Source: Chloroflexaceae bacterium (GTDB lineage: Bacteria > Chloroflexota > Chloroflexia > Chloroflexales > Chloroflexaceae). Taken from it: a stretch of 37,137 nt of DNA. The stretch's first letter is position 1. Each line of letters begins with the position of its first letter. The notes beneath the pieces were generated by a model. That model had not been told where the DNA came from. It saw only the letters and a program-made list of their open reading frames with translations, and ran no database searches. The position numbers were made by a program, and so were the translations under genes. Positions 25,481 to 33,365 of the stretch are shown here, in pieces. The stretch lies in assembly GCA_012031225.1 (NCBI GenBank), contig JAAUTZ010000033.1:1-37137 (forward strand), in the 5' to 3' direction.

Positions 25481-25568
25481 CTGTTAACAGGGGCGGGTAA
25501 CTCCTGAGCGTTAGGGCGGGGGCAGTGCAGCCGTACCGACTACATCACCCGCAACACCCCTAACGCTC
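25481..25568. repeat. Palindrome and long inverted repeat between convergent genes
   Basis: CTGTTAACAG (25481-25490) is a perfect 10-bp palindrome. GAGCGTTAGGG (25506-25516) and CCCTAACGCTC (25558-25568) form an 11-bp perfect inverted repeat with inner GCGGG/CCCGC pairing. Lying between the ends of the amidase and SRPBCC genes, it could end transcription from both sides. No T runs are present. Confidence 0.5.
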
Positions 25569-25588
25569 GCAGCTCAATCAGCTTGGCA

Positions 25589-26197
25589 TTAGCTCGCCAG
25601 CCGGCGGCGCAGCAGCTCTAGCCCCGCCAGCCCAAAGCCGAGAAAGATCGGGACACCCAGCAGCGCAGCCGGCGGCAGCAGAGCCGTCAGGCTCGTGGGT
25701 GGGGCGATACTCACATCGTAGGCGACGGGTGGGCTGACATTCAGGATGGTGGCGATATTGTGCAGCGTGGGGCGGATCATATTGCTCTCGAACTGCCCGA
25801 ACTGCTGTGCTCCCGCCGCAAAAGGGAAGATCGTTGGTAGCACATACGGCAACACCATGCCATTTTCCACCAGCGTCCCATCTTCTTGCGGGGTCAGCAC
25901 GAAATGCCAAATCTGCCCAAAGGCGGGCGTGCCCGGCAGCCCGATGCGCCACGCGATGCGTCGCTCAGCTTCGTACACAACCACATGCGAAACGGTGGCA
26001 TACGTGATCCCATTGATATTCTGCTCTGATTGGAAGCGCGAGCCAAGCCCAAACGGTGGCTCAGTAATGACTTCTGTCTGCACCACTTGGCCACTGCCAG
26101 CAAGCTGCGGGTGGCGGGTTGGATCACTGACCAGTGCCCAAATATCGGCGGCGGGGGCGGGAATAACCGCACGGACAAACGCTCCTAAATACTTCAC
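25589..26197 (-). CDS. SRPBCC (START-like) domain protein with C-terminal membrane segment
   Basis: The 202-aa product opens with FVRAVIPAPAADIWALVSDP, the first strand and helix of the SRPBCC/polyketide-cyclase fold. It continues with the beta-sheet pieces GSRFQSEQNINGITYATVSH and ERRIAWRIG, then a long helix. These proteins have a deep pocket for hydrophobic ligands; no ligand can be named. The C-terminal ALLPPAALLGVPIFLGFGLA is a single membrane segment followed by ELLRRRL, so the domain is probably tethered. The start is GTG 26197, chosen because AAGGAG lies 8 bases upstream. It converges on the amidase gene and stands alone. Confidence 0.75.
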   Translation of the reverse strand: MKYLGAFVRAVIPAPAADIWALVSDPTRHPQLAGSGQVVQTEVITEPPFGLGSRFQSEQNINGITYATVSHVVVYEAERRIAWRIGLPGTPAFGQIWHFVLTPQEDGTLVENGMVLPYVLPTIFPFAAGAQQFGQFESNMIRPTLHNIATILNVSPPVAYDVSIAPPTSLTALLPPAALLGVPIFLGFGLAGLELLRRRLAS

Positions 26198-26249
26198 GGT
26201 TGGTTCTCCTTGTGTGTAACTGATTGCCTGTTAGCTCAAATCCTGCATC

Positions 26250-26311
26250 ATCCTGAGACCTAACCCCTGAAACCTGAAACCTAACCCCTGAAACCTGAGA
26301 CCCGAAACCCG
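26250..26311 (-). repeat. Intergenic GGTTTCAGG/TTAGG repeat block
   Basis: On the minus strand the gap reads as repeats of GGTTTCAGG, GGGGTTAGG and GGTCTCAGG, with two near-identical copies of GGGTTAGGTTTCAGG in tandem. The same words appear in at least three other gaps. It lies between the NAD kinase stop and the SRPBCC start. It is not coding. Confidence 0.75.
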
Positions 26312-27142
26312 CTACTCACGGCGCAACCCGCGCACGAAGCTGGCATAGAGTTGGCGGGGCGGGTTCACCCGTGCCAGCATGCACATCTGACGGCTACGTC
26401 GTACCAGAACAACATCGTTCTGGAGAATAGGAATACTGTCGCCGCCATCTACCGAGAGCGCGGCTTTGTGTGGGCTGAGTTTCGTCAGGCGCACGATGGT
26501 ATCTTCGTGGAGTACCAGCGCAGGCACTGCTGTCAGGTGCGCGGCAATCGGCACTAGCACGAGCGACTTCGAGCGGGGATCAACGACAGGCCCCCCCGCT
26601 GCAAGCGCATATGCCGTCGAGCCGGTGGCGGTAGAAACTAGCACCCCATCCGAGCGGTAGGTAATCAAAGGAATGTCGTCAATCTCGACGGCAATCTCCA
26701 CAATGCGGTTAATATCGCCCCGCGACAGCACCATCTCATTTAGGGCAACGCCGGTGTACAGCTCTTGTTCGTCACGCAGCAGCGTGGTGCGGAGCAGGGT
26801 GCGCTGCTCGTACCAGCCTTTGCCCGCCAGAAAAGCCGCCACCCCTTCCTGCATCGCCTCTGGAGCCAGCTCTGCGAGAAAATTGAGCCGCCCCAAGCCA
26901 ACCGTAAGCACGGGAATATTGTAGGGGATCGCAAGGCGAGCGGTACGCAGAGCCGTGCCATCGCCGCCGCATGAGATCAGCAGATCGAACTGCTTCACCA
27001 ACTCCGTCAACTCGCGTGCCTGATCAGACGTGCCCCACCAAATGTTGTGCTGATATTCTTGTTCAAGCCACTGCCGTAGCTCTTGCGACAGCTGTAGGGA
27101 ACGTGTTGAGGTTGGGTTGTAGATGATGCCGATGCGTTGCAT
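26312..27142 (-). CDS. nadK: NAD kinase
   Basis: NAD kinase phosphorylates NAD to NADP in the cytoplasm. The 276-aa protein shows the family marks GIIYNPTS at the N-terminus, ISCGGDGTALRTARL (GGDGT at 59-63), GLGRLNFLAEL, the NE motif in VALNEMVLSRG, and VSTATGSTAYALAAGGP. The C-terminal LSVDGGDSIPI completes the fold. Length fits the family. The start at ATG 27142 follows a weak Shine-Dalgarno (GCAGAAG), a 7-bp hairpin and a TATAAT at 27184-27179. It is divergent from the M42 peptidase gene. Confidence 0.95.
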   Translation of the reverse strand: MQRIGIIYNPTSTRSLQLSQELRQWLEQEYQHNIWWGTSDQARELTELVKQFDLLISCGGDGTALRTARLAIPYNIPVLTVGLGRLNFLAELAPEAMQEGVAAFLAGKGWYEQRTLLRTTLLRDEQELYTGVALNEMVLSRGDINRIVEIAVEIDDIPLITYRSDGVLVSTATGSTAYALAAGGPVVDPRSKSLVLVPIAAHLTAVPALVLHEDTIVRLTKLSPHKAALSVDGGDSIPILQNDVVLVRRSRQMCMLARVNPPRQLYASFVRGLRRE

Positions 27143-27156
27143 AGACTTCTGCGATA

Positions 27157-27184
27157 GTTGCCCGTGCGCTGGGCAACCATTATA
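27157..27184 (-). promoter_or_regulatory. nadK -10 element and 5'-leader hairpin
   Basis: TATAAT reads on the minus strand at 27184-27179. Just after it, GTTGCCC and GGGCAAC (27157-27163 and 27171-27177) form a 7-bp perfect stem with a 7-base loop. The nadK mRNA would thus begin almost at this hairpin, which may protect the 5' end or serve as an operator. No clear -35. Confidence 0.45.
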
Positions 27185-27243
27185 CTTTAGCTCCTTTGCC
27201 TATTCTCTTGAGTAGCATACCACAGGTGCATGCACATTGCCAG

Positions 27244-27302
27244 TCAGCCCGCCCCACGCGGGCGCAGCGGCGGGCTGAGCAGCCCCGTGTCTGTGGTATA
27301 AT
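27244..27302 (+). promoter_or_regulatory. M42 peptidase promoter with overlapping inverted repeat
   Basis: TGG TATAAT (-10 at 27297-27302) is a perfect extended -10, with CTGAGC (27275-27280) at the -35 position, spacing 16. TCAGCCCGCC (27244-27253) and GGCGGGCTGA (27269-27278) form a 10-bp perfect inverted repeat whose right arm covers part of the -35, a layout expected of an operator. Confidence 0.5.
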
Positions 27303-27359
27303 ATCGTGCTACATAGCCGTTCCCAAGAACAACGCTTGCAATGCCAAAGAAGGAAATCT

Positions 27360-28418
27360 ATGCAAGAACCGAATGTGACGTTTCTGAAACAACTGTTAAG
27401 CACACCCGCTCCCTCCGGTGCCGAAGCTCCTGCGGCGCAGGTCTGGCGGAATGAGGCGCGAACCTTTGCCGATGAGGTGTATGCCGATGTGCAAGGCAAT
27501 AGCTATGCTGTGTTGCACGGCAACGGCGTGCGGATTCTGCTCGCTGGGCATATTGATGAAATCGGGATCATGATCAGCCACATTGACGATGAGGGCTATC
27601 TCTATTTCCAGACGATTGGGGGGTGGGATGCCCAAGTCTTTGTTGGGCAACGGGTGTTGTTGCTCGGTGTGACGGGCGAGGTGTGCGGCGTAATTGGCAA
27701 GAAGCCGATCCACCTAATGAAGACCGAAGAGCGCGACGTTGCCAGCAAAGTGGATACGCTGTGGATTGACATTGGCGTGCAAAACCGCAGCGAAGCTGAA
27801 GCACAGGTGCAGGTGGGCACGGTGGGGGTGCTGGATGCGCCGATCAAAGAGTTTCCACACGGGCGCATTGTCAGCCGCAGTATTGACAATCGCATCGGCG
27901 CATTCACGGTGCTAGAGACGCTGCGCCTGCTCGCACAGGATCGCCCGCCTGCCACTGTCGCCGCTGTCGCAACAACCGGCGAGGAGACCACCTTTGCGGG
28001 GGCAACCGCAGCGGCGTATCGCTTTGAGGCCCATCTGGCGATTGCGGTGGATGTCACCTATGCCACCGATCATCCCGACTCAAACAAGCGCAAAGATGGC
28101 GATGTGCGACTCGGCGGGGGGCCTGTGCTGGCACGCGGCGCAGCGAATATGCCACTGGTGTATGCCCGCCTGCTCAGCCTTGCACGGGAACATAGCATCC
28201 CCTATGCGCTCCAGATCACGCCGCGCTACACTGGCACAGATGCCGATGCCATGCAGAGTGTACGGGGGGGCCTTGCGACGGGGGTGGTCAGCATTCCCAA
28301 TCGGTATATGCACTCGCCAAATGAGATGATCCAACTTTCGGATGTTGCCTATGCCGCGCAACTGATCGCTACGTTCGTGCGTTCAGTGCAGCATTTGGAT
28401 GAGTTCATCCCGCACTAA
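27360..28418 (+). CDS. M42-family metalloaminopeptidase
   Basis: The frame opens at 27306, but ATG 27360 has AAGGAA upstream and begins the conserved part, giving 352 aa. M42 enzymes are dinuclear-metal aminopeptidases, often tetrahedral dodecamers, that trim peptides in the cytoplasm. Metal ligands and catalytic residues appear in order: LLAGHIDEIGIM (His64, Asp66), RSIDNRIGAF (Asp176), TTGEETTFAGA (Glu208, Glu209), AVDVTYATDHP (Asp231) and the final YMHSPNEM. Some M42 members were misnamed endoglucanases. The gene end overlaps the convergent response-regulator gene by 14 bases (28405-28418). Confidence 0.93.
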   Translation: MQEPNVTFLKQLLSTPAPSGAEAPAAQVWRNEARTFADEVYADVQGNSYAVLHGNGVRILLAGHIDEIGIMISHIDDEGYLYFQTIGGWDAQVFVGQRVLLLGVTGEVCGVIGKKPIHLMKTEERDVASKVDTLWIDIGVQNRSEAEAQVQVGTVGVLDAPIKEFPHGRIVSRSIDNRIGAFTVLETLRLLAQDRPPATVAAVATTGEETTFAGATAAAYRFEAHLAIAVDVTYATDHPDSNKRKDGDVRLGGGPVLARGAANMPLVYARLLSLAREHSIPYALQITPRYTGTDADAMQSVRGGLATGVVSIPNRYMHSPNEMIQLSDVAYAAQLIATFVRSVQHLDEFIPH

Positions 28419-29373
28419 CGGCACGTTGCTTGAGGGGCATTTCGGGGGGGCAGGCGGCGGCGCGAAATAAGGCAACCTGATCGCGCCCGCTACGCTTGGC
28501 TGTGTAGAGGGCTTCATCCGCATGCTGAAAGAGCGTATCAAGCAGCAAGTAGCTACTCTGGTGGAAGTTGGTACAGCTCACGCCAACACTGACGGTCAGG
28601 CGTAAGCGCACCCCCGACGGCAGGTTGAAGATGTGCTGGCTGAGGGCGTGGCGTACCCGTTCCGCAATTTGGATGGCTGTTGCGCTGTCGGTGTCCGGCA
28701 GCACCAAGAGGATCTCTTCGCCGCCCCACCGCCCTACGCTATCATAGGGGCGGACAAGGCCTTTGACGATCTGCCCCACGACAATCAGGGCCTCGTTGCC
28801 AACCAAGTGCCCGAACGTATCATTGACGCGCTTGAAGTGGTCAATATCAATCAAGGCAAGGCTGAATGGTTGATGGGCCCGGCGGCTACGCTCTAGCTCC
28901 ATCGTCGCCCGATCAATAATTGCCATGCGATTGAGGAGACCAGTGAGGCTATCGTGGGTGGCTTGATGATAGAGCTGATCGCGGGTTTCGCGCAGGTTGC
29001 GCTCGAGATCCAGAATGCGCCGCGCAATGTTCAGCCGCGCCAGCAGCTCACCCTCGTGAAAGGGCTTGGTCAGGAAATCATCCGCGCCCGCTTCCAAGCC
29101 ATGCACAATATCGCTCTGCGTACTCAGCGAGGTGAGGATGACGATGTAGCTATAGCTAGGGAAATTGGTGGCACGGATGCGGCGGATCAGCTCAATCCCA
29201 TCCATTCCGGGCATCAGCCAGTCGGTGAGGATCAGCGGCACGAAATCTTGCTGGAGTAGCTCCCACGCCTGCTGCCCATTGATGGCCGTTAATGGTTCAT
29301 ACCCGTGCATGCTGAGGGTAGTTTCCAAAACACGCCGAGTAATCACGTCATCATCTACTATTAAGATCCGCAT
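28405..29373 (-). CDS. Response regulator with GGDEF (diguanylate cyclase) output
   Basis: The 322-aa protein joins a receiver domain to a GGDEF domain. The receiver has acidic DDD at 7-9, the phospho-acceptor Asp51 in LILTDWLMPGMDG, and Lys103 in FLTKPF. The output domain starts HDSLTGLLNRM, then LIDIDHFKRVNDTFGH, and the active site is GGEEI at 217-221 (a common GGEEF-like form with Ile last). An RxxD inhibitory site (RPYD, 208-211) lies five residues before it, so product inhibition by cyclic di-GMP is expected. No cognate sensor kinase is adjacent. It stands alone, converging on the M42 gene with a 14-base overlap. Confidence 0.93.
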   Translation of the reverse strand: MRILIVDDDVITRRVLETTLSMHGYEPLTAINGQQAWELLQQDFVPLILTDWLMPGMDGIELIRRIRATNFPSYSYIVILTSLSTQSDIVHGLEAGADDFLTKPFHEGELLARLNIARRILDLERNLRETRDQLYHQATHDSLTGLLNRMAIIDRATMELERSRRAHQPFSLALIDIDHFKRVNDTFGHLVGNEALIVVGQIVKGLVRPYDSVGRWGGEEILLVLPDTDSATAIQIAERVRHALSQHIFNLPSGVRLRLTVSVGVSCTNFHQSSYLLLDTLFQHADEALYTAKRSGRDQVALFRAAACPPEMPLKQRAVSAG

Positions 29374-29552
29374 CTAAGAATCCTAAACGGGTTAGAGCAA
29401 AATACTGATAATATTAAGCGTAGTGTACCACAACTCTTGATCTTGCTCTATGATAGAATTGGTGCAGGTTTCTATACCATTACGCATACCTGTTTCTTGT
29501 ATTGTACAGTAATGTTTGTAACATAGTTTTCGGGTAGGCAGAAGGAGTAGGC

Positions 29553-30710
29553 ATGGCGGGTACAGTGGGTATAGTGGGCACGGATGCCGTGCTGATGCTG
29601 GAAGATGGGCGTAGCTTCTGGGGGCAGGCGTTCGGGGCGGCGGGAGTTGCGCCGGGTGAAGTTGTTTTTAATACCGGTATGACCGGCTATCAAGAGATCC
29701 TGTCTGATCCTTCGTACAGCGGGCAACTCGTGGTGATGACGGCCGCGCACATCGGCAATACCGGCGTGAACGATTTTGACCCTGAATCGTTGCAGCCGCA
29801 AGCGGCGGGCTTGATTGTCCGTAGTTACAGCGATCAGTACAGCTCGTGGCGAGCGCAGCGCAGCCTTTCCGACCTGCTGCGCGAGAAGGGCGTGGTGGCG
29901 ATCAGCGAAGTGGATACGCGGGCGATCACGCGCCACATTCGCTCGGCGGGAGCGATGCGGGGGATCATTGCCACCCACCCAGCCGATCTTGCTGCGTTGC
30001 ACCGCCAAGTTCTCGCGGCCCCGCAGATGCAAGGGAGCGACCTAACCCGCGCCGTCACCAGTGCCGAGCCGTATGGCTGGAGCGACAGCAGCCAGCCGTG
30101 GCAGCCGCGTGCATCGGGCGTGACGCTCGCCGATGGTAGTGAGCGGCTGCATGTAATCGCCTATGACTTCGGGCTGAAGCGCACGATCCTGCGCCGCCTT
30201 GTGGATCACGGCTGCCGCGTGACCGTGGTGCCGGCTACGACTGCCGCGAGCGAGGTGCTGGCACTGGGCCCGGATGGGGTCTTCTACTCGAATGGCCCCG
30301 GCGATCCGGCGGCGGCGACCTACGCCGTTGCGACCATGCGTGAGTTGCTCGGCAAAACGCCGATCTTTGGCATCTGTCTGGGGCATCAGCTCATGGGCTT
30401 GGCCCTCGGCGGGCGTACCTACAAGCTCCCCTTTGGGCATCACGGGATCAACCATCCCGTGCGCCACCTGCCGACGGGTACGGTGGAAGTTACCTCGCAG
30501 AATCACGGCTTTGCGGTAGATCTTGAGAGCCTGCCTGCTGAGGTGGAACTGACCCATATCAACCTCAACGATCAGACCCTAGAAGGTTTCCGACATCGGG
30601 CGATTCCTGCCTTTGGGGTGCAGTATCACCCCGAAGCGGGGCCGGGCCCGCACGATGCCACCTACCTGTTTCAAGAGTTTGTAGACTTGATGCGGGCCGG
30701 GCGCGGTTAG
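29553..30710 (+). CDS. carA: Carbamoyl-phosphate synthase small (glutaminase) subunit
   Basis: CarA frees ammonia from glutamine for the large subunit CarB, feeding pyrimidine and arginine synthesis. The 385-aa protein has [35 protein letters not shown], and the class I amidotransferase triad Cys275 ([14 protein letters not shown]), His359 and Glu361 ([12 protein letters not shown]). Length is normal. AAGGAG lies 6 bases before ATG 29553. CarB does not follow; the next gene is a coiled-coil protein. No pyr attenuator or arginine operator is evident in the 179-base gap upstream, which holds only weak promoter-like words. Confidence 0.96.
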   Translation: MAGTVGIVGTDAVLMLEDGRSFWGQAFGAAGVAPGEVVFNTGMTGYQEILSDPSYSGQLVVMTAAHIGNTGVNDFDPESLQPQAAGLIVRSYSDQYSSWRAQRSLSDLLREKGVVAISEVDTRAITRHIRSAGAMRGIIATHPADLAALHRQVLAAPQMQGSDLTRAVTSAEPYGWSDSSQPWQPRASGVTLADGSERLHVIAYDFGLKRTILRRLVDHGCRVTVVPATTAASEVLALGPDGVFYSNGPGDPAAATYAVATMRELLGKTPIFGICLGHQLMGLALGGRTYKLPFGHHGINHPVRHLPTGTVEVTSQNHGFAVDLESLPAEVELTHINLNDQTLEGFRHRAIPAFGVQYHPEAGPGPHDATYLFQEFVDLMRAGRG

Positions 30711-30740
30711 CGCGGCTGCATTACGCTTGCCAAAATTGGG

Positions 30741-30746
30741 TATAAT
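30741..30746 (+). promoter_or_regulatory. -10 element for the coiled-coil/SH3 gene
   Basis: A perfect TATAAT follows TTGGG, 72 bases before the ATG at 30819. The -35 position is weak. GAGGAGG precedes the ATG. Confidence 0.4.
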
Positions 30747-30818
30747 ACAAGAGGTTCTCCCATTTGAGATGATAGCGTAAGTACAAATCTGGTAGTACCA
30801 AGAGGAGGCAAGACGACT

Positions 30819-31385
30819 ATGTGGGGACGTGGTAAGAAGGAAGACCAAGAGAAAGAACAGCAGGCTGCGGCACAGGCGACACAAGCCAACGAAGAGATTA
30901 AGGCGACAGTTGCTAATTTGCAGAAGCAGCTGGGCGATGCGACGGCGGAAGTCTCCAAGCTGAAGCGGGAGCTGGACGACGAGCGCAAGGCAAAAGATGC
31001 GGCTGCGAAAGAACTTGCGGCGGCGAAGAAGGAAGCGGCCGATGCGAAGAAGGAAGCCGCCGATGCCAAGAAAGCTGCGACTGATGCGAAAGCCGGTGCA
31101 GCCAAAGTGACCGCGCAAGCCGCTGCTCCGGCTCCTGCGGCGAAGCCAACCGGCATGGCCATTGGGGCGACGGTGGTGGTGGCGGGGACGGGGGCGGACA
31201 AGCTGCGCCGCCGCGATGCGCCGGGCATGAACTCGCAAATTCTTGATATGATGCTGGAAGATGGCATGCGCGTCACGCTCCTTGATGGCCCCGTAGCGGT
31301 GGATGGCCACAACTGGTGGTATGTGCGGCAGGAAGGCACCAACGCGATGGCGGTGGTGGCGGGCGAATACCTCAAGCCGGCCTAA
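30819..31385 (+). CDS. Coiled-coil protein with C-terminal SH3-like domain
   Basis: The 188-aa product starts MWGRGKKEDQEKEQQ. It then forms a long Lys/Glu/Ala coiled coil (about residues 15-95) with repeated AKKEAADAKKEAADAKK units, an Ala/Pro linker (APAPAAKP) and a ~75-residue domain. That last part (GATVVVAGTGADKLRRRDAP, EDGMRVTLLDGP, NWWYVRQEG) follows the bacterial SH3 pattern, with LRRRDAPG in the place of the usual LNVRSGPG. No signal peptide is seen, so its place in the cell is uncertain. It may bind peptides or the cell wall. The function is unknown. Confidence 0.7.
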   Translation: MWGRGKKEDQEKEQQAAAQATQANEEIKATVANLQKQLGDATAEVSKLKRELDDERKAKDAAAKELAAAKKEAADAKKEAADAKKAATDAKAGAAKVTAQAAAPAPAAKPTGMAIGATVVVAGTGADKLRRRDAPGMNSQILDMMLEDGMRVTLLDGPVAVDGHNWWYVRQEGTNAMAVVAGEYLKPA

Positions 31386-31402
31386 GCGGTACGTGCTGCC
31401 AC

Positions 31403-31429
31403 GATCAGGTTGTCATCCAAAACCTGATC
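31403..31429 (+). terminator. Hairpin after the SH3-like gene
   Basis: GATCAGGTT (31403-31411) and AACCTGATC (31421-31429) form a 9-bp perfect stem with a 9-base loop, 18 bases after the stop codon. No T run follows. Its arm shares the AGGTT word with the dispersed intergenic repeats. Confidence 0.4.
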
Positions 31430-31440
31430 CAAAGCCGTTG

Positions 31441-31468
31441 TGGACAATGTGCCTGTTGCCCGTATACT
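31441..31468 (+). promoter_or_regulatory. Promoter for the cobalamin adenosyltransferase gene
   Basis: TGGACA (31441-31446) is followed after 16 bases by TATACT (31463-31468). The leader to ATG 31532 is ~57 bases, too short for a cobalamin riboswitch, and no B12-box-like sequence was noticed. Confidence 0.5.
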
Positions 31469-31531
31469 GATAGGGTAGCAGGCACACGGTTTTGTTGCTG
31501 CTTAGGGTTTGGTTACAGTAAGGATAGAACA

Positions 31532-32110
31532 ATGAAGATCTACACCAAAACGGGTGATGCAGGGGAAACGGGCTTGTGGGGTGGAATACGGGTTCGCAAG
31601 GATGCCGCCCGCATTAAGGCGTATGGCAATGTGGATGAGTTGAATGCGGTGCTAGGCATAGTCCGGGCGGGGGCCTTGCCCGATGGGCTTGATCCGTTGC
31701 TGGAGCGCATTCAGAATGAACTGTTTGTGCTTGGCTCGGATCTGGCTACGCCCGGCGATTCGGCGCGGATTCCGCGCATCCAAGAGGGCTACATCACGCA
31801 GCTAGAGCGGGAGATTGACCAGCTTGAAGCTGAGCTAGAGCCGCTCAAGAATTTCATCTTGCCGGGCGGCACGCTTGGCGCAGCCCAGTTGCATCTTGCC
31901 CGCACCGTCTGCCGCCGCGTCGAACGCAACATCATCACGCTCGCTGGGCTAGAGGAGATCAACCCGTTTGTGTTGCCCTATGTCAACCGGCTCTCGGATT
32001 GGCTGTTTGTGCTGTCACGGGTGGCCAATGCCCGCGCTGGTGTGCCCGACGTAATCTGGCACAATCCGGCTACGGCTACGGCTACGGCTACGGCTACGGC
32101 TGAGGCATAG
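31532..32110 (+). CDS. ATP:cob(I)alamin adenosyltransferase, PduO type
   Basis: The enzyme moves adenosyl from ATP to cob(I)alamin to make coenzyme B12. The 192-aa product begins MKIYTKTGDAGETGLWGG, the PduO ATP-binding start, followed by RVRKDAARIKAYGNVDELNA. It ends with FILPGGTLGAAQLHLARTVC, RRVERNI and VNRLSDWLFVLSRVAN. All family landmarks are present. An upstream in-frame start at 31316 would lie inside the SH3-like gene; ATG 31532 has AAGGAT before it and a promoter at 31441. The last residues are an Ala-Thr run made by a hexanucleotide repeat. No other B12 gene is adjacent. Confidence 0.93.
   Translation: MKIYTKTGDAGETGLWGGIRVRKDAARIKAYGNVDELNAVLGIVRAGALPDGLDPLLERIQNELFVLGSDLATPGDSARIPRIQEGYITQLEREIDQLEAELEPLKNFILPGGTLGAAQLHLARTVCRRVERNIITLAGLEEINPFVLPYVNRLSDWLFVLSRVANARAGVPDVIWHNPATATATATATAEA
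32067..32096 (+). repeat. Five tandem CGGCTA hexamers inside a coding end
   Basis: Five exact CGGCTA units, then CGGCTG, encode an alternating Ala-Thr tail of the adenosyltransferase. A hexamer keeps frame on slippage, so the tail length may vary without breaking the gene. Confidence 0.9.
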
Positions 32111-32115
32111 GGGCA

Positions 32116-32180
32116 GGTATCAGGGGGGCAGGGAACACAGGAAGTTCTAGGGCAGGGCTGGTTACCTAGCACCTGATACC
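32116..32180. repeat. Intergenic inverted repeat of the GGTATCAGG family
   Basis: GGTATCAGG (32116-32124) and CCTGATACC (32172-32180) are perfect inverted copies, 47 bases apart, in the gap between two convergent genes. Minus-strand GGCGGGTATCAGGTGCTAGG resembles the copy near 35500. Confidence 0.6.
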
Positions 32181-32198
32181 CGCCACCGCGCTCCTGCG

Positions 32199-33365
32199 TC
32201 ACTGCCGCTTCAGCCCCAAGATGCTGATGAAGAAGCTCGCCCAGATCACCTGTGCGCCGAGCATAATCAGCGTTGCGGCGGGGATAATCACGCGCAGCAT
32301 CTGCGAGGGGATCAGGTCGCCAAAGTCCTGCTGGCTCCACACGCCAAAGGCAACGCCCGACGCGCCCAAGCCAAGCAGCAGCAACAGCCCCCCGCCGATC
32401 AGCCCAACCTCAAGCGTGAGCCGTTCGAGCAGGCGCGTGAGCCGCGCATCGGCGGGCAGCAGCCGCTCGCTGATGGCAAACACTTTGGTGAAGAGCGCGA
32501 ACAGCACCGCCTGAAAGCCCACCACAATCGCCACTGCCGCATACAGCAGGGTATGCACATCGAAGGTGATGCCGCCTACCGTGCGCGGTGACGGCAGCAG
32601 CCACAGCCACGCCAGCAAGCCTAGCCCGATCAGCAGCAGCCCCGGATAGAGGAACAGCCAGCGTGGGCTGTAGAGCAACAGGAAGCGCAGATGCCGCCAG
32701 CCGTCGCGCCAGCTGCGGAGGTGTGGTGGGCGGCTGCGCCCATCTACGGCGAGCGTGGTCGGGACTTCGCGGATCGTCAAGCCGTGCAGCGTGGCCTTGA
32801 CGACCATCTCGCTGGCAAACTCCATACCCGTCGTGCGGAGGTCAAGCGCAAGGATTGCAGCGCGCCGGAAGCCGCGCAAGCCGCAGTGGAAATCGCGCAC
32901 GGGGCTGCGGAAGAAGAGCCGCCCGATGGTGGTGAGAATGGGATTGCCGAGATAGCGGTGCAGGGGGGGCATTGCGCCGGGCGCGATCCCGCCTGCAAAA
33001 CGATTGCCCATCACGAGATCGGCTCCGGCCCGCAACTCATCCAGAAACGGGTGCAGCGCGGTGAAGTCGTAGCTATCATCAGCATCGCCCATGATGACGT
33101 ACTGCCCGTGTGCCGCCTGTATCCCACCCATCAAGGCACTGCCGTAGCCGCGTGCCGCAACGTGAACCAGCCGCGCCCCGTGCTGCGCGGCAAGCGTAAT
33201 GGAGCCATCGGTGCTGCCATTATCGGCAACGATCACCTCGCCTGCCACGCTGTGCGTGTGCAGGAACTGCTGGGCCTTGCGAATGCAGGTAGCCAGCGTT
33301 TCGGCTTCGTTCAGGCACGGCATCACAATCGAGAGTTCACACGCCTGCTCAAGGGTATCGCTCAC
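32199..33365 (-). CDS. Family 2 glycosyltransferase (dolichol/polyprenyl-phosphate type) with membrane tail
   Basis: The 388-aa product has a GT-A domain: LSIVMPCLNEAETLATCI, EVIVADNGSTDGS, YVIMGDADDSYDF (metal-binding DAD) and MGNRFAGG, with FHCGLRGFRR. It is like enzymes that move a sugar from a nucleotide to a polyprenyl phosphate. The second half has about four membrane segments (FLYPGLLLIGLGLLAWLWLL; LYAAVAIVVGFQAVLFALF; IGGGLLLLLGLGASGVAFG; a last one near ATLIMLGAQVIWASFFISI). Its ATG overlaps the stop of the upstream membrane glycosyltransferase by 4 bases, so the pair likely supplies and uses a lipid-linked sugar at the membrane. Confidence 0.9.
   Translation of the reverse strand: MSDTLEQACELSIVMPCLNEAETLATCIRKAQQFLHTHSVAGEVIVADNGSTDGSITLAAQHGARLVHVAARGYGSALMGGIQAAHGQYVIMGDADDSYDFTALHPFLDELRAGADLVMGNRFAGGIAPGAMPPLHRYLGNPILTTIGRLFFRSPVRDFHCGLRGFRRAAILALDLRTTGMEFASEMVVKATLHGLTIREVPTTLAVDGRSRPPHLRSWRDGWRHLRFLLLYSPRWLFLYPGLLLIGLGLLAWLWLLPSPRTVGGITFDVHTLLYAAVAIVVGFQAVLFALFTKVFAISERLLPADARLTRLLERLTLEVGLIGGGLLLLLGLGASGVAFGVWSQQDFGDLIPSQMLRVIIPAATLIMLGAQVIWASFFISILGLKRQ

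Noticed and set aside
26250-26311. Possible CRISPR array in the CCTGAAACC repeats
   Set aside because: The units are about 9-20 bases in direct tandem with no unique spacers, and no cas gene is near.
31386-31531. Cobalamin riboswitch upstream of the adenosyltransferase
   Set aside because: The gap is only 146 bases, the predicted leader is ~57 bases, and no B12-box-like sequence was seen; only a 9-bp hairpin is present.
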